Assembly: GCA_016196565.1 (NCBI GenBank)
Contig: JACPXK010000044.1
Coordinates: 1-36,570, forward strand
DNA length: 36,570 nt
Source of the DNA: Candidatus Omnitrophota bacterium
GTDB lineage: Bacteria; Omnitrophota; Omnitrophia; Omnitrophales; Aquincolibacteriaceae
Direction: 5' to 3'
Positions within the stretch are counted from its first letter, which is position 1. The number at the start of each line of letters is the position of its first letter. Position numbers and translations under genes: made by a program. Shown piece after piece: positions 8,079-16,743 of this stretch. The notes under the pieces are model-generated. The model was not told where the DNA came from. It saw only the letters and a program-made list of their open reading frames with translations, and did not search any database.

Positions 8079-8152
8079 GGGCGGGATTCTATCACAATGC
8101 AAAGGGTTAGGGAATACAGTCACCCCCTACAAAGGATGCTTGAATTCTCGGA

Positions 8153-11100
8153 ATGACTCTGATAGACTTTCTTCACTTTTTTAAAAACTCTGTATATTCT
8201 AAATCAAAAATGATGCCAACTACTTACCGTTCAATAGGTTCCGTAATTACCGTCTGCGTTTTTACCCTGACCCAATTTGCTTCTTTTAACCCGGTCTGGG
8301 CCGCCTCGTCTTCAATCCAAGCGGAAGTTGACGTTCCGTTGGCGTTTCCGGAATTCTCAATTCCGTCCAATCTTGGTTTTGTTCAAACTTTCAAGCCAGC
8401 CGGTGGCCCCTTGTTAGTGCATTTGCAAACCGCACACGGCAGCTATGAAGCCCAGAAGAAAATCGAAAGCATTCTTCATTACTTAAAAAGTCATTATGGA
8501 TTTAAAACCGTTTTCGTTGAAGGAAGCGCTTTTAAATTAGAACCCGAAATGCTTCGCTTCTTTCCGGGGGATAAAAAACTGACACGGCAAGTTGTTAATG
8601 ACCTCGCTAAAAAAGCAATCGTCAAAGGTGCCGGTCTTTTTTTAATCGATGAACCTCAAGCGGAAGGTTATGGCATCGAAAAACTGGAAACCTATAACGC
8701 CAATAAACAGGTTTTTCAGTCCGTTCTCGGTAGACAGCAACAAGCCGAGCAATTTATCCGCCAAATGCAAACTCAAATTTATCGTGTCAAAGCATCTTAT
8801 CTGGGCAGAGACTTAAAGACATTTTTGAAACGGCTGGAGCGATATGAAGATGAAAAAACTCCGGCTCCGGAATGGCTCCGGTATTTAAAACAGGAAGCCG
8901 GCCGCGTCTTGAATGTCGATTTGAACGACGCTGCGTGGCAAATCGACTGGCCGACGCTTGTCCGGATTTTTAAACTCGAAAAATTCGAAACCAAACTTGA
9001 TCGCGCCGCTTATCCGGACGAGTATAAAAAATTCCTGGCGGCTGCACGGCCCTTTTTCGAGCGGGGAAAAGCGGAAATCCCTTCCGATTCCGATTATTTC
9101 AAAATCCAAAAGTTGCTGACCATGCCTTTGGCGCATCATCGGCTTCCGGCCCCTGAAACCCTTCGGCTTTTTGAAGCCATGGTCGATACACTCGGTCCGC
9201 GATTCGATTATAGCGCCTACCCGAATGTGAAATGCTTTATCGGGCAACTCCTATTTCAAAGTGAAATTTTTTTCCAGGGAGAAGCCAGCGATCTCTTGAT
9301 GGACGAAATCGACCGGTTGGCCATTCAAATTCAGGAAAAATTAACGCGTACCGATGAGGAAAGAAAAATAATCGCTTTGCTTCGGCAATACCGTCTTCTT
9401 CAGAAACTTTTTGCTTTGGAACTAACCCCCGCAGATTATGAAGACGTGCTTCATACCGCTTCTTTAAAACCCGCGGATTTGTCCGGTCGTTTTCTGGCGT
9501 TAAGCAAAAATAAACGGATTCGTGATATTCAATTTACGGGGCTCGCGGAAATGGATTTTCTTTTCAAGGATGCGCTCGAATTTTACCGCCTCGCCAAACA
9601 ACGCGACCATGAGATGATCGAAAATGTGAAAAGGCGGCTTTGGGAAACAGGGACCGACCGTGCCGTCATCGTTACCGGAGGCTTTCACTCGGGGCCCTTC
9701 CGGAAATATTTCGAGCAGCATGATTTTTCTTATGCTTTGGTTTCGCCGAAAATTACGGATGGCGTTCGTCCCGAAGAGCGCCAGCTTTATATTCAAAGTA
9801 TTTTACCGAGTCCATCCAATCTTCTTACAAAAGCCACGCTAGAAAGCGATTCTCCCGAATTAAGGTTTTCCCGCAGGATGGAAGCTTGGGGTAAAAATGG
9901 GGCCCGTTTTCTTGCCGCTGTCGAATTAAAAAGTATTTTGAAGGCTGTAGGGCAAGATCCTGAAAGTGTTAAACGGTTCAATCGAAGTGTCTATGCGAGC
10001 GATTATGGCATCGAACTCTATGAAACGCAGAATGCAGGTGGACATTCCAAGATTCAAGTCCGATCCGTTTCTCGTTCCGAATTGCGGTTGGTTCAGCGCT
10101 CCACAACTCTTCCGCAAAACCGGCCCGGCCTGACGCCGGAAATCCAGCGGTATCTTGAAAGTCCTTTCAACCGGATGAAACGAGGCAAGATTCGCGAAGG
10201 TCAGGATATCGGAGAGACGGGGGACAATTTCGCGGCCGAATTTATTCAAGACCTTCAAGAAGATATGAAAGCGCAGAAGGGCAAAGTCATCATCCACGTG
10301 GCTACGGGGAACACACCTTGGATCGGATACACCAAAGTGGCTGAGGTTTTGAAAACTTGGAATAGCCGCGAAACTCAATCCTGGCTCAAAAAATTCGGTC
10401 TCGATACCGGTTACAAACCCGATATGAAAAGAGTTGTGGTGCATCCGCTTGACGCCCTTTTCCCTCAAAAACGCACGGATTATCACTCTTTTGCCAATAT
10501 CTTGAATCATATGTTTGAACGTCTCGGAATTCCGAAAGAAAACCGCCATCTTTTTTATGGAGATGTCAAAGACGAATACGGCCGTCCTATGTCAGACAGA
10601 GATTACGCCGCTCTCTTGAAAGACATCGATGAAAATGGTCTTTTGATCGATGAGTACATGAAGGTAACTTATGGTCCGCCAGCCAGTCCCGTGATTTTAC
10701 GGGCAAAAAGATTGTTGGATCGGCACCCCATTCAAAAACGTTTTCTCCAAGCTTTTGATGCTTATTCTCAGCGTATGGCCAAAGAGCTTCTTGAAGCTGG
10801 TGGCGCTCATATTTTTATTTCCGGCGTCGGGCCTTCTCATGAAGGACGGGGGCATATCGGTTTCATGGAAGGAGGAACGCCTTTCGATCAAGGGCTTCTC
10901 ATGGGACTTGTGGGGTTTCATATGGCTGGGGATCATATGAAAGAAAATGGCGGCATGGCCACCATGTGGTCTAAAAATCATAGGGAAAAGTTTGGTTTTA
11001 TCACTTATGGGTTTAAAGAACTTTTGTATCGTCCCAATGTGAAAGTCATCGGAATTGCTACGGGGATTCAAAAGGCTGAGGCAATTCGCCGCGGGATTGA

Positions 11101-14100
11101 AACCCGGCCGAATCGCGCGTATCCCATTACGCGCCTGCAACAAGAAAATGTCACCTGGATTGTCGACCGTTTCGCCGCACGCGGACTTCGCTATAAAACC
11201 AATCCCTGGGATTTCGGGCTGATGAAATGGACACCCCCAGAAATCGCTAATCTGTTTATTACCCTATCACGTCAGTTAAAAAAGCCCATGAGTCAAATTT
11301 CTTTACGGGATTTTATAAACACTCCGGGAAAAGAAGATCCTTCCATATGGAATTTGCGGCAACAGAATCTGAAAAAACTCTTTAAGCGGAAAAATTCCAT
11401 GAATAATTTAGAAAAATGGCATATGTTTAGGACCGAAGTGTCGGATCAAATCAGAAAAAACAGGATTCTTCCTGACCAATTGACAAAACGTCTTGGCCTA
11501 AAACCTCGTTCCAAAATTACCTTTATGAATCCGCATCTCGACGACGACGTTTTGGCCATGTATCGTGAGATCAAGCAATTTGTCGCAGAAGGTCATGACG
11601 TTTCATTTTGGTATACCGCTCCCGGTTATACGGCCGTTCATTCGGATTACGCTTATAAAGCGTTGGAAGAAATGGCGGTTCTTCCCGAAACGGAAATTGT
11701 TTCTCTTATTAATATGGGTTTAGGCAAAGAAGCAGTTTTTGCTGCCCGCGAAGAGGAGTTGCTTCGGGAACTCATTCAGGAATTGGAATCAAAAATCAAA
11801 GCACCTCTCCCCAAGCTTGAAGATTGGGATTATGACATCTGGGCGCTTGAGTCGGATCGTGAAAAAAAATTACGTGCGAAACTCTTGCTTTTGCGGTTTG
11901 CGCATCAGCATCATCATGCGAAACTCGCAGAAAAACTTAAAAGTCAAAACGCAATTAAAAATTTTATCAAAAACCTCCGAGGCTATGATGCTTCTAGGCC
12001 CCGATGGGGAAGTGAAGATTTAAGCGTGATGAAAGATATCAAAGTTATTTTGCGTTTTGCCGAGGCACAGTCTTCGCTTATGCGTCTTGGAGTGAAGCAT
12101 CAAAATATTCATTATCCGATGAATGCTTCCTGGTATGGAACGACGCGCAACGGAACTGTCCGCAAAAAAGATATTCACGACGTGATCGGCGCTTTGTGGC
12201 ATGACTATTCGGATGTTGTTGTTGGTCCGAACGAAGACTTTGGGGATGGTGGCGCCCATGACAATACGAAGCGCGAAATCTTCCAAGCCTTAATGGAATT
12301 GAGAAAGCGGGGCGAATTTTTGAATACGAAAGTGCTGGGATATCGCGGGGTTTGGGATCGCACTCCAGCAAATGCCGGCAAAAATCAAGTGAGTGTGATG
12401 TATGACAACGGCGATTTGGATGAAATGGATAAAGTTTTTGAAAATCATTTCCGCACTCAATCCAGGGGCCGCCAGCCGGTTCCGGATTCCGGATTTAAAC
12501 GTCCGATGTCTTTTTCTAAACAGGTGAAACGCAATGCGGCCATTACCTTAAGAGAAAACGCTGCTTTGGCGGACGGTATCCCGCCGGAAACCAGGGCGAT
12601 ACTCAATTTTAATTATGTTTTGGATTTTGAGAATGCGCAGGCAGCCGCAGAAATTAACGAAATGCTGAATGAGCTTGATCATATCCGTGAACCGGTTGAC
12701 CGTGCTAAGGCTACCGCGATCTATGGGCCTGTTCCTTTCGGGGATGCCAGTGCTATTTTGGCCGGCGCAAAACGTTTGGGGATTAGCGCTCAGTATATTT
12801 TGAACGGTGATGCCCCAAAATCTGCCGAACGACAAAATGGAAAAGTTTCTTACGGGATAACGACTTCCCGGAGAACGTCTTCGGCTCGCTCCGAATTGCG
12901 CACGGTGACGGGACGAGCCGTCAAATCTGATATAAATCTCGACCGTTTTAAAATCGCCTTCCGGGATTTGACGCTTTTGAATATTGATCTAATGGAAGCA
13001 ACCACTGAGCTCAAAGACGACCGGAATAAAGCCCTTCTAGGCATTGATCAAATCGCCGGCCAAATAGCATCACTTAAAAGTAGCGTACTTGAAAAATTGG
13101 GATCAGATCGAAAACCGGGTGATGCCCAGTTCCGTCAGCTGGTGCTTGCTCAGGTTGATCGCGCGCTTCAACAAATCAGAGAAAAACGCAATGTCATTAT
13201 TGCCGGAGGTCTTATTGCTCGAGCGGCGGGTAAAATTAAAGAACGTTACCGGGAACTTCTCGGCAACAAAAAAATCCGGCGCCGTTATGGGGTTGTAAAG
13301 TTTCACAAGCCCGATGAACAGGGCAATGCCGTGACGAGTTCTCAAGGGGTGTATTCCATGCAAACGGTGGATTCGAATCGCGTGCCGCATCGCGAATCCC
13401 AGGTCCGGTCTTTCAAAACTTTCTGGGAGGACTTTGAATCCGTGGATCATATCATGGACTCGGAATTTGATCATTATGGTGCGGCGCATCGCGCCATTGT
13501 TACTCTGACCGACGTTGAAAGGCTTCTTGGCGTATTAAAACAAGCTAAAAAAGACGGATCGAAAATTACAAAACAAAATGATATAAAAACTTCCATGATC
13601 ACGGATTTAACCCGGGCTGCGGAAACCATGAATGCTCAATGGGTGATTGAAAAGGAAATCGCGCAGAAGGCGCTTTGGGCGGCTGTTCGTCAAGTGGAAC
13701 TTGAGGATTGGGGACCGGCCCTCACCATGGTGACTCATGCGAAAGGTTTTGTCGAAATCCGTTTTGTGGAACTCAGGCATATCATTAAATCGCTCCAATA
13801 CGGAAGATTGCGTGAAATGAGGTATGCCGTCAACAGCCGTAACCGCGATTATTTAAGTGCCCTTCGCCGGATGCAAAGTGAATTGGTGACAAAACAAGCG
13901 GGTAGGCGCAATGAATTTTCAAAAAAAGCAAACTGGCTTCGGACTGTTTTAAGCTGGTCGGAAGAACCGGATCTTGAAGGTGTTTTAGGCCTTGTAGCGG
14001 GGGCCATTAGCTCAGCGCAGAAGGAGGATTATTCGCGGGCCTTGAGTTATATCGAAGCGGCGAAGAGACGTGTCCGTCAGTCATCGCTTCTTCAGCAATT

Positions 14101-15346
14101 TATGGAAAACTATCGAAATGAAATTAAAAATCTTCGATTAAACAATCCTCTTCTTTCGCCGGATGTAGCCAGAGAAACGGCGTTTGGAAGTGCGCATCAA
14201 ACTTTCATCCAAGAAAATGGAATCGAGGCGAACAGTTCTAAGGATTTATGGTGGAAAATGAGGTTTTATTCTGCCGTGATGGTGCCCTTTAAAATCAAAG
14301 GCGCCAAAAACGGAGAACGCGTCGTAAGCTCTGCTTTTAAAGCTTTTCAAACACTTCTTCTTATTTTGAATATCAATGACATTGAATCAGTTCTCGCGCA
14401 CAAAGCTTTGGTTTCTCAACAAAACACCCCAAGACTTCATGATTTTCTTCGGCAGAATAAATCCCAGCGGACACTCTACGTTTTTCCACCGCAATTGAAA
14501 AAAGAATTGGTGGAAAATCTTGCCGAAGATTTTGATATTTCTCCGGAAGAGATTTACAAAGCTCAGCGTTTTGGCAAGGGCAATGCTTTCCAGCCGCCCA
14601 GGAAGCCCCGCTCCGAACTTCGCTTCATACTTCCTGATATTTCGAAAAGTCAGGTTCAATTAAGCCGCGAATTCTTGGAGCGAATTGTCCCTTTTGATCT
14701 GATCTATGATTTGTCGGAGGATTTTAGAAGCGGCCGAATTGTGAACGTATCTTCTGTTTTGCGTGCACTTGAAAACCGTTTTGATATTCCTGAGCTTTAT
14801 GCGGAAACGCTGGGCATCTCCCGGCCTGCACCGGTTCCGGGAATCGATTTGCTTCGCAGCACGGTTCTGAGCCAATCGCAGAATCATCAAATTCGCGCGG
14901 CTTTAGGCATACAAAACGCTAGCGCAGTTATTGCCGGTCCCGATTTTATTTTCAGGTACGGTGGTTTGCCGGTGCTTGATAAACTTGATATGCCCTTTGT
15001 GATCATCGCAAATCGTTCGGAGCTTCGTGAGCAAGTGGAACAATATAATCGCTTGGTCCGCATTCCGGCTGGCAAATCGAAAATACAAACTGCCGAAACC
15101 GTGGAGAAGGGGCATGCATTGCTGCATCAAATCCTTGACCGCAGCGGAGTCGCTCCGCAAACTTCGACATCCATTTACGGTGTTCTCGGCACTCTGGATG
15201 GATGGATGGCCACGCTCCTTCGTGAAATGGGTGATCCTTTCAATGTTATGACGGAGGGCGAATTCCGCCGTTCCGTTGCTTTATCTCAGCTGCAAGCCTT
15301 GGTTGATAGTTTCTTAAAAGGACGCTTGGTTACCCGATACGCCTAG
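8153..15346 (+). CDS. Giant secreted multidomain protein: Tiki/TraB-like, NagB-like and PIG-L domains joined by RSELR motifs
   Basis: Numbering is from the ATG at 8153; the ATG at 8210 (residue 20) gives a better signal peptide and may be the true start. A hydrophobic segment (29-45) ends in NPVWA-A, a type I signal-peptidase site after residue 50. Domain 1 (about 75-545) has HLQTAH (90-95), VEGSAF (E123) and GGFH (509-512), resembling Tiki/TraB metal-dependent folds. Domain 2 (about 650-1070) is NagB-like, with TGNTP (718-722), a VHPLDAL acid segment and GHIGF (900-904), but the catalytic Asp after GVG is displaced by an insertion. Domain 3 (about 1115-1460) is a PIG-L/LmbE deacetylase with PHLDDD (1127-1132) and AHDN (H1369). 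NagB-PIG-L fusions are known in Bacteroidetes. Residues 1584-2150 are long charged helices and 2158-2397 are unrecognised. RSELR recurs at 641, 1579, 2153 and 2288. Confidence 0.85.
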   Translation: MTLIDFLHFFKNSVYSKSKMMPTTYRSIGSVITVCVFTLTQFASFNPVWAASSSIQAEVDVPLAFPEFSIPSNLGFVQTFKPAGGPLLVHLQTAHGSYEAQKKIESILHYLKSHYGFKTVFVEGSAFKLEPEMLRFFPGDKKLTRQVVNDLAKKAIVKGAGLFLIDEPQAEGYGIEKLETYNANKQVFQSVLGRQQQAEQFIRQMQTQIYRVKASYLGRDLKTFLKRLERYEDEKTPAPEWLRYLKQEAGRVLNVDLNDAAWQIDWPTLVRIFKLEKFETKLDRAAYPDEYKKFLAAARPFFERGKAEIPSDSDYFKIQKLLTMPLAHHRLPAPETLRLFEAMVDTLGPRFDYSAYPNVKCFIGQLLFQSEIFFQGEASDLLMDEIDRLAIQIQEKLTRTDEERKIIALLRQYRLLQKLFALELTPADYEDVLHTASLKPADLSGRFLALSKNKRIRDIQFTGLAEMDFLFKDALEFYRLAKQRDHEMIENVKRRLWETGTDRAVIVTGGFHSGPFRKYFEQHDFSYALVSPKITDGVRPEERQLYIQSILPSPSNLLTKATLESDSPELRFSRRMEAWGKNGARFLAAVELKSILKAVGQDPESVKRFNRSVYASDYGIELYETQNAGGHSKIQVRSVSRSELRLVQRSTTLPQNRPGLTPEIQRYLESPFNRMKRGKIREGQDIGETGDNFAAEFIQDLQEDMKAQKGKVIIHVATGNTPWIGYTKVAEVLKTWNSRETQSWLKKFGLDTGYKPDMKRVVVHPLDALFPQKRTDYHSFANILNHMFERLGIPKENRHLFYGDVKDEYGRPMSDRDYAALLKDIDENGLLIDEYMKVTYGPPASPVILRAKRLLDRHPIQKRFLQAFDAYSQRMAKELLEAGGAHIFISGVGPSHEGRGHIGFMEGGTPFDQGLLMGLVGFHMAGDHMKENGGMATMWSKNHREKFGFITYGFKELLYRPNVKVIGIATGIQKAEAIRRGIETRPNRAYPITRLQQENVTWIVDRFAARGLRYKTNPWDFGLMKWTPPEIANLFITLSRQLKKPMSQISLRDFINTPGKEDPSIWNLRQQNLKKLFKRKNSMNNLEKWHMFRTEVSDQIRKNRILPDQLTKRLGLKPRSKITFMNPHLDDDVLAMYREIKQFVAEGHDVSFWYTAPGYTAVHSDYAYKALEEMAVLPETEIVSLINMGLGKEAVFAAREEELLRELIQELESKIKAPLPKLEDWDYDIWALESDREKKLRAKLLLLRFAHQHHHAKLAEKLKSQNAIKNFIKNLRGYDASRPRWGSEDLSVMKDIKVILRFAEAQSSLMRLGVKHQNIHYPMNASWYGTTRNGTVRKKDIHDVIGALWHDYSDVVVGPNEDFGDGGAHDNTKREIFQALMELRKRGEFLNTKVLGYRGVWDRTPANAGKNQVSVMYDNGDLDEMDKVFENHFRTQSRGRQPVPDSGFKRPMSFSKQVKRNAAITLRENAALADGIPPETRAILNFNYVLDFENAQAAAEINEMLNELDHIREPVDRAKATAIYGPVPFGDASAILAGAKRLGISAQYILNGDAPKSAERQNGKVSYGITTSRRTSSARSELRTVTGRAVKSDINLDRFKIAFRDLTLLNIDLMEATTELKDDRNKALLGIDQIAGQIASLKSSVLEKLGSDRKPGDAQFRQLVLAQVDRALQQIREKRNVIIAGGLIARAAGKIKERYRELLGNKKIRRRYGVVKFHKPDEQGNAVTSSQGVYSMQTVDSNRVPHRESQVRSFKTFWEDFESVDHIMDSEFDHYGAAHRAIVTLTDVERLLGVLKQAKKDGSKITKQNDIKTSMITDLTRAAETMNAQWVIEKEIAQKALWAAVRQVELEDWGPALTMVTHAKGFVEIRFVELRHIIKSLQYGRLREMRYAVNSRNRDYLSALRRMQSELVTKQAGRRNEFSKKANWLRTVLSWSEEPDLEGVLGLVAGAISSAQKEDYSRALSYIEAAKRRVRQSSLLQQFMENYRNEIKNLRLNNPLLSPDVARETAFGSAHQTFIQENGIEANSSKDLWWKMRFYSAVMVPFKIKGAKNGERVVSSAFKAFQTLLLILNINDIESVLAHKALVSQQNTPRLHDFLRQNKSQRTLYVFPPQLKKELVENLAEDFDISPEEIYKAQRFGKGNAFQPPRKPRSELRFILPDISKSQVQLSREFLERIVPFDLIYDLSEDFRSGRIVNVSSVLRALENRFDIPELYAETLGISRPAPVPGIDLLRSTVLSQSQNHQIRAALGIQNASAVIAGPDFIFRYGGLPVLDKLDMPFVIIANRSELREQVEQYNRLVRIPAGKSKIQTAETVEKGHALLHQILDRSGVAPQTSTSIYGVLGTLDGWMATLLREMGDPFNVMTEGEFRRSVALSQLQALVDSFLKGRLVTRYA
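8172..8198 (+). promoter_or_regulatory. Weak candidate promoter for the giant gene
   Basis: TATATT at 8193-8198 with CTTCAC/TTCACT at 8171-8177 (spacer 15-16 bases). It lies inside the first 20 codons of the longest frame, so if real, translation would begin at the ATG codons at 8210 or 8213 in a nearly leaderless mRNA. Confidence 0.3.
10073..10087 (+). other. RSELR motif 1 (codons 641-645 of the giant protein)
   Basis: Encoded CGT TCC GAA TTG CGG. It lies in the linker between the Tiki/TraB-like and NagB-like domains, in the context VRSVSRSELRLVQRS. Confidence 0.8.
12887..12901 (+). other. RSELR motif 2 (codons 1579-1583)
   Basis: Encoded CGC TCC GAA TTG CGC, in a Ser/Arg-rich linker (TTSRRTSSARSELRTVTG) between the region after the PIG-L domain and the long helical region. 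Confidence 0.8.
14609..14623 (+). other. RSELR motif 3 (codons 2153-2157)
   Basis: Encoded CGC TCC GAA CTT CGC, in a Pro/Arg linker (PPRKPRSELRFILPD) between the helical region and the C-terminal domain. Confidence 0.8.
15014..15028 (+). other. RSELR motif 4 (codons 2288-2292)
   Basis: Encoded CGT TCG GAG CTT CGT. It follows a predicted beta strand (MPFVIIAN) and leads into a helix, so unlike the other three it may lie within a folded domain and could be coincidental. Confidence 0.5.
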
Positions 15347-15350
15347 GCCG

Positions 15351-15374
15351 AATTTCCTCGACGTCGAGGAAATT
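15351..15374. repeat. Perfect 24-bp palindrome centred on GACGTC
   Basis: Half-site AATTTCCTCGAC (15351-15362) is followed directly by its exact reverse complement (15363-15374), with no loop. It starts five bases after the giant gene's stop codon. It could be a regulator's operator or a hairpin processing signal; a T-tract typical of a terminator is missing. Confidence 0.85.
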
Positions 15375-15385
15375 AGACTTCCTCT

Positions 15386-15411
15386 CAATTCGCTTGACGT
15401 CAAGCGAATTG
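15386..15411. repeat. Perfect 26-bp palindrome centred on GACGTC
   Basis: Half-site CAATTCGCTTGAC (15386-15398) followed by its exact reverse complement (15399-15411). Its centre is 36 bases from that of the first palindrome. Both share the TGAC/CGAC-GTC core but have different flanks, so they are not copies of each other. It lies 16 bases upstream of the tyrS -35 box. Confidence 0.85.
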
Positions 15412-15427
15412 GAGGGTTTTCCCTTAA

Positions 15428-15456
15428 TTGACGCCCCTTTTAATCCCTGTTAAAAT
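15428..15456 (+). promoter_or_regulatory. Promoter for tyrS and the downstream gene run
   Basis: TTGACG at 15428-15433, a 17-base spacer and TAAAAT at 15451-15456, ending 24 bases before the tyrS start. The second palindrome (15386-15411) sits just upstream, in an activator or operator position. Confidence 0.7.
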
Positions 15457-15480
15457 GCCTTTTCCGTTCGCACTAACTTA

Positions 15481-16743
15481 TTGCCTGAAAGTGAGATAGC
15501 ATTGCCGGCCGACCTCAAAAAACAAAGTGAAATTCTGCGCGAAGGGATTGTGGACCTTATCAATCCCGAAGAATTGGAAAAATCCCTGGCGGCCTCAATC
15601 CAGGAAAAACGTCCCCTGCGCATCAAATACGGCGCGGATCCCTCTACCGCCGACCTTCATCTCGGCCATACGGTTCCCTTACGCAAGCTCAAACAGTTTC
15701 AGGAATTCGGGCACAAAATAGTTTTCATTATCGGGGATTTTACGGCGCGAATCGGAGACCCTTCAGGGCGTTCCGAAACAAGGCCGATGCTGACGCCCGA
15801 GGAAGTCAAAAAAAACGCCCTTACTTATCAAGATCAGGTTTTTAAAATTCTCGACCGGAACAAAACCGAGGTCCGGTACAACTCCGAATGGCTGGATAAA
15901 ATGACGCCGGCTGATTTTCTTCACCTTGCCTCTCAGTACACCGTCGCGCGTCTTTTGGAGCGTGATGATTTTCAAAAACGTTTTAAATCGAATCATCCGA
16001 TTGCCTTGGTGGAATTTCTTTACCCGCTTCTTCAAGGTTATGATTCTGTGATCATCAAATCCGATCTCGAACTCGGGGGAACGGATCAAAGATTCAATTT
16101 GCTCGTGGGCCGCGAACTGCAAAAAATCTGGAAACAAAAACCCCAAATGGTGATGACCATGCCGCTCTTGGAAGGAACGGACGGCGTGCAAAAAATGAGC
16201 AAGAGTTACAACAATGCCATTGCGATCGGAGACAGCCCGCGGGAAATGTTCGGGAAAATCATGTCGCTGCCGGATTCTTTAATCGCGCGCTATTTTCAAT
16301 ATGCCGGCGCAATGACTACGGATGAAAGCCGTCCCATGATCGAGCTTGCCAAAAAAAATCCGCGTGAGGCCAAGGCGAAACTAGGCGAACAAGTCGTTTC
16401 CCTTTATCACGGCCAAAACGCCGCCCATACGGCGCGTGAGGAATTCGATCATATCTTTCGTGACAAAGGTTTGCCGGATGAAATACCGACTGTTTATCTG
16501 CACGAGGCCAAAAACGATTTGGTTTCTTTTCTCCATAAAACCGGACTTGTACCGAGTAAATCCGAAGGGCGGCGCCTGATTGAACAAGGAGGCGTCAAAA
16601 TCGGTCCCTGGCTCGGCAAAAAAGATTCGCAGTCCACGCTCAAGAAAATTTCCGATCCCGCTCATGAAGTGGATATCACAAAACCCCTCCTCGTCCAGTG
16701 CGGCAAACGTAAATTTGCCAAAGTGGAATTAAACAAAAAATAA
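15481..16743 (+). CDS. tyrS: Tyrosyl-tRNA synthetase
   Basis: Charges tRNA-Tyr with tyrosine. The 420-residue class I synthetase has the HIGH-type motif HLGH (60-63), the tyrosine-pocket segments GDFTARIGDPSGR and LLQGYDSV, then GGTDQRFN, the KMSKS loop (238-242) and a C-terminal S4 RNA-binding domain (about 345-415, with SKSEGRRLIEQGGVKI). It is the longer form of bacterial TyrRS. The start is uncertain: TTG at 15481 gives this length, while TTG at 15502 has an AGTGAG sequence six bases before it. A good promoter lies upstream, and the stop overlaps the next gene's ATG by one base (TAATG). Confidence 0.96.
   Translation: MPESEIALPADLKKQSEILREGIVDLINPEELEKSLAASIQEKRPLRIKYGADPSTADLHLGHTVPLRKLKQFQEFGHKIVFIIGDFTARIGDPSGRSETRPMLTPEEVKKNALTYQDQVFKILDRNKTEVRYNSEWLDKMTPADFLHLASQYTVARLLERDDFQKRFKSNHPIALVEFLYPLLQGYDSVIIKSDLELGGTDQRFNLLVGRELQKIWKQKPQMVMTMPLLEGTDGVQKMSKSYNNAIAIGDSPREMFGKIMSLPDSLIARYFQYAGAMTTDESRPMIELAKKNPREAKAKLGEQVVSLYHGQNAAHTAREEFDHIFRDKGLPDEIPTVYLHEAKNDLVSFLHKTGLVPSKSEGRRLIEQGGVKIGPWLGKKDSQSTLKKISDPAHEVDITKPLLVQCGKRKFAKVELNKK

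Noticed and set aside
9851..9865. SPELR (567-571) as a fifth copy of the linker motif
   Set aside because: The first Arg and Ser are not both present, so it is mentioned only as a possible degenerate relative.
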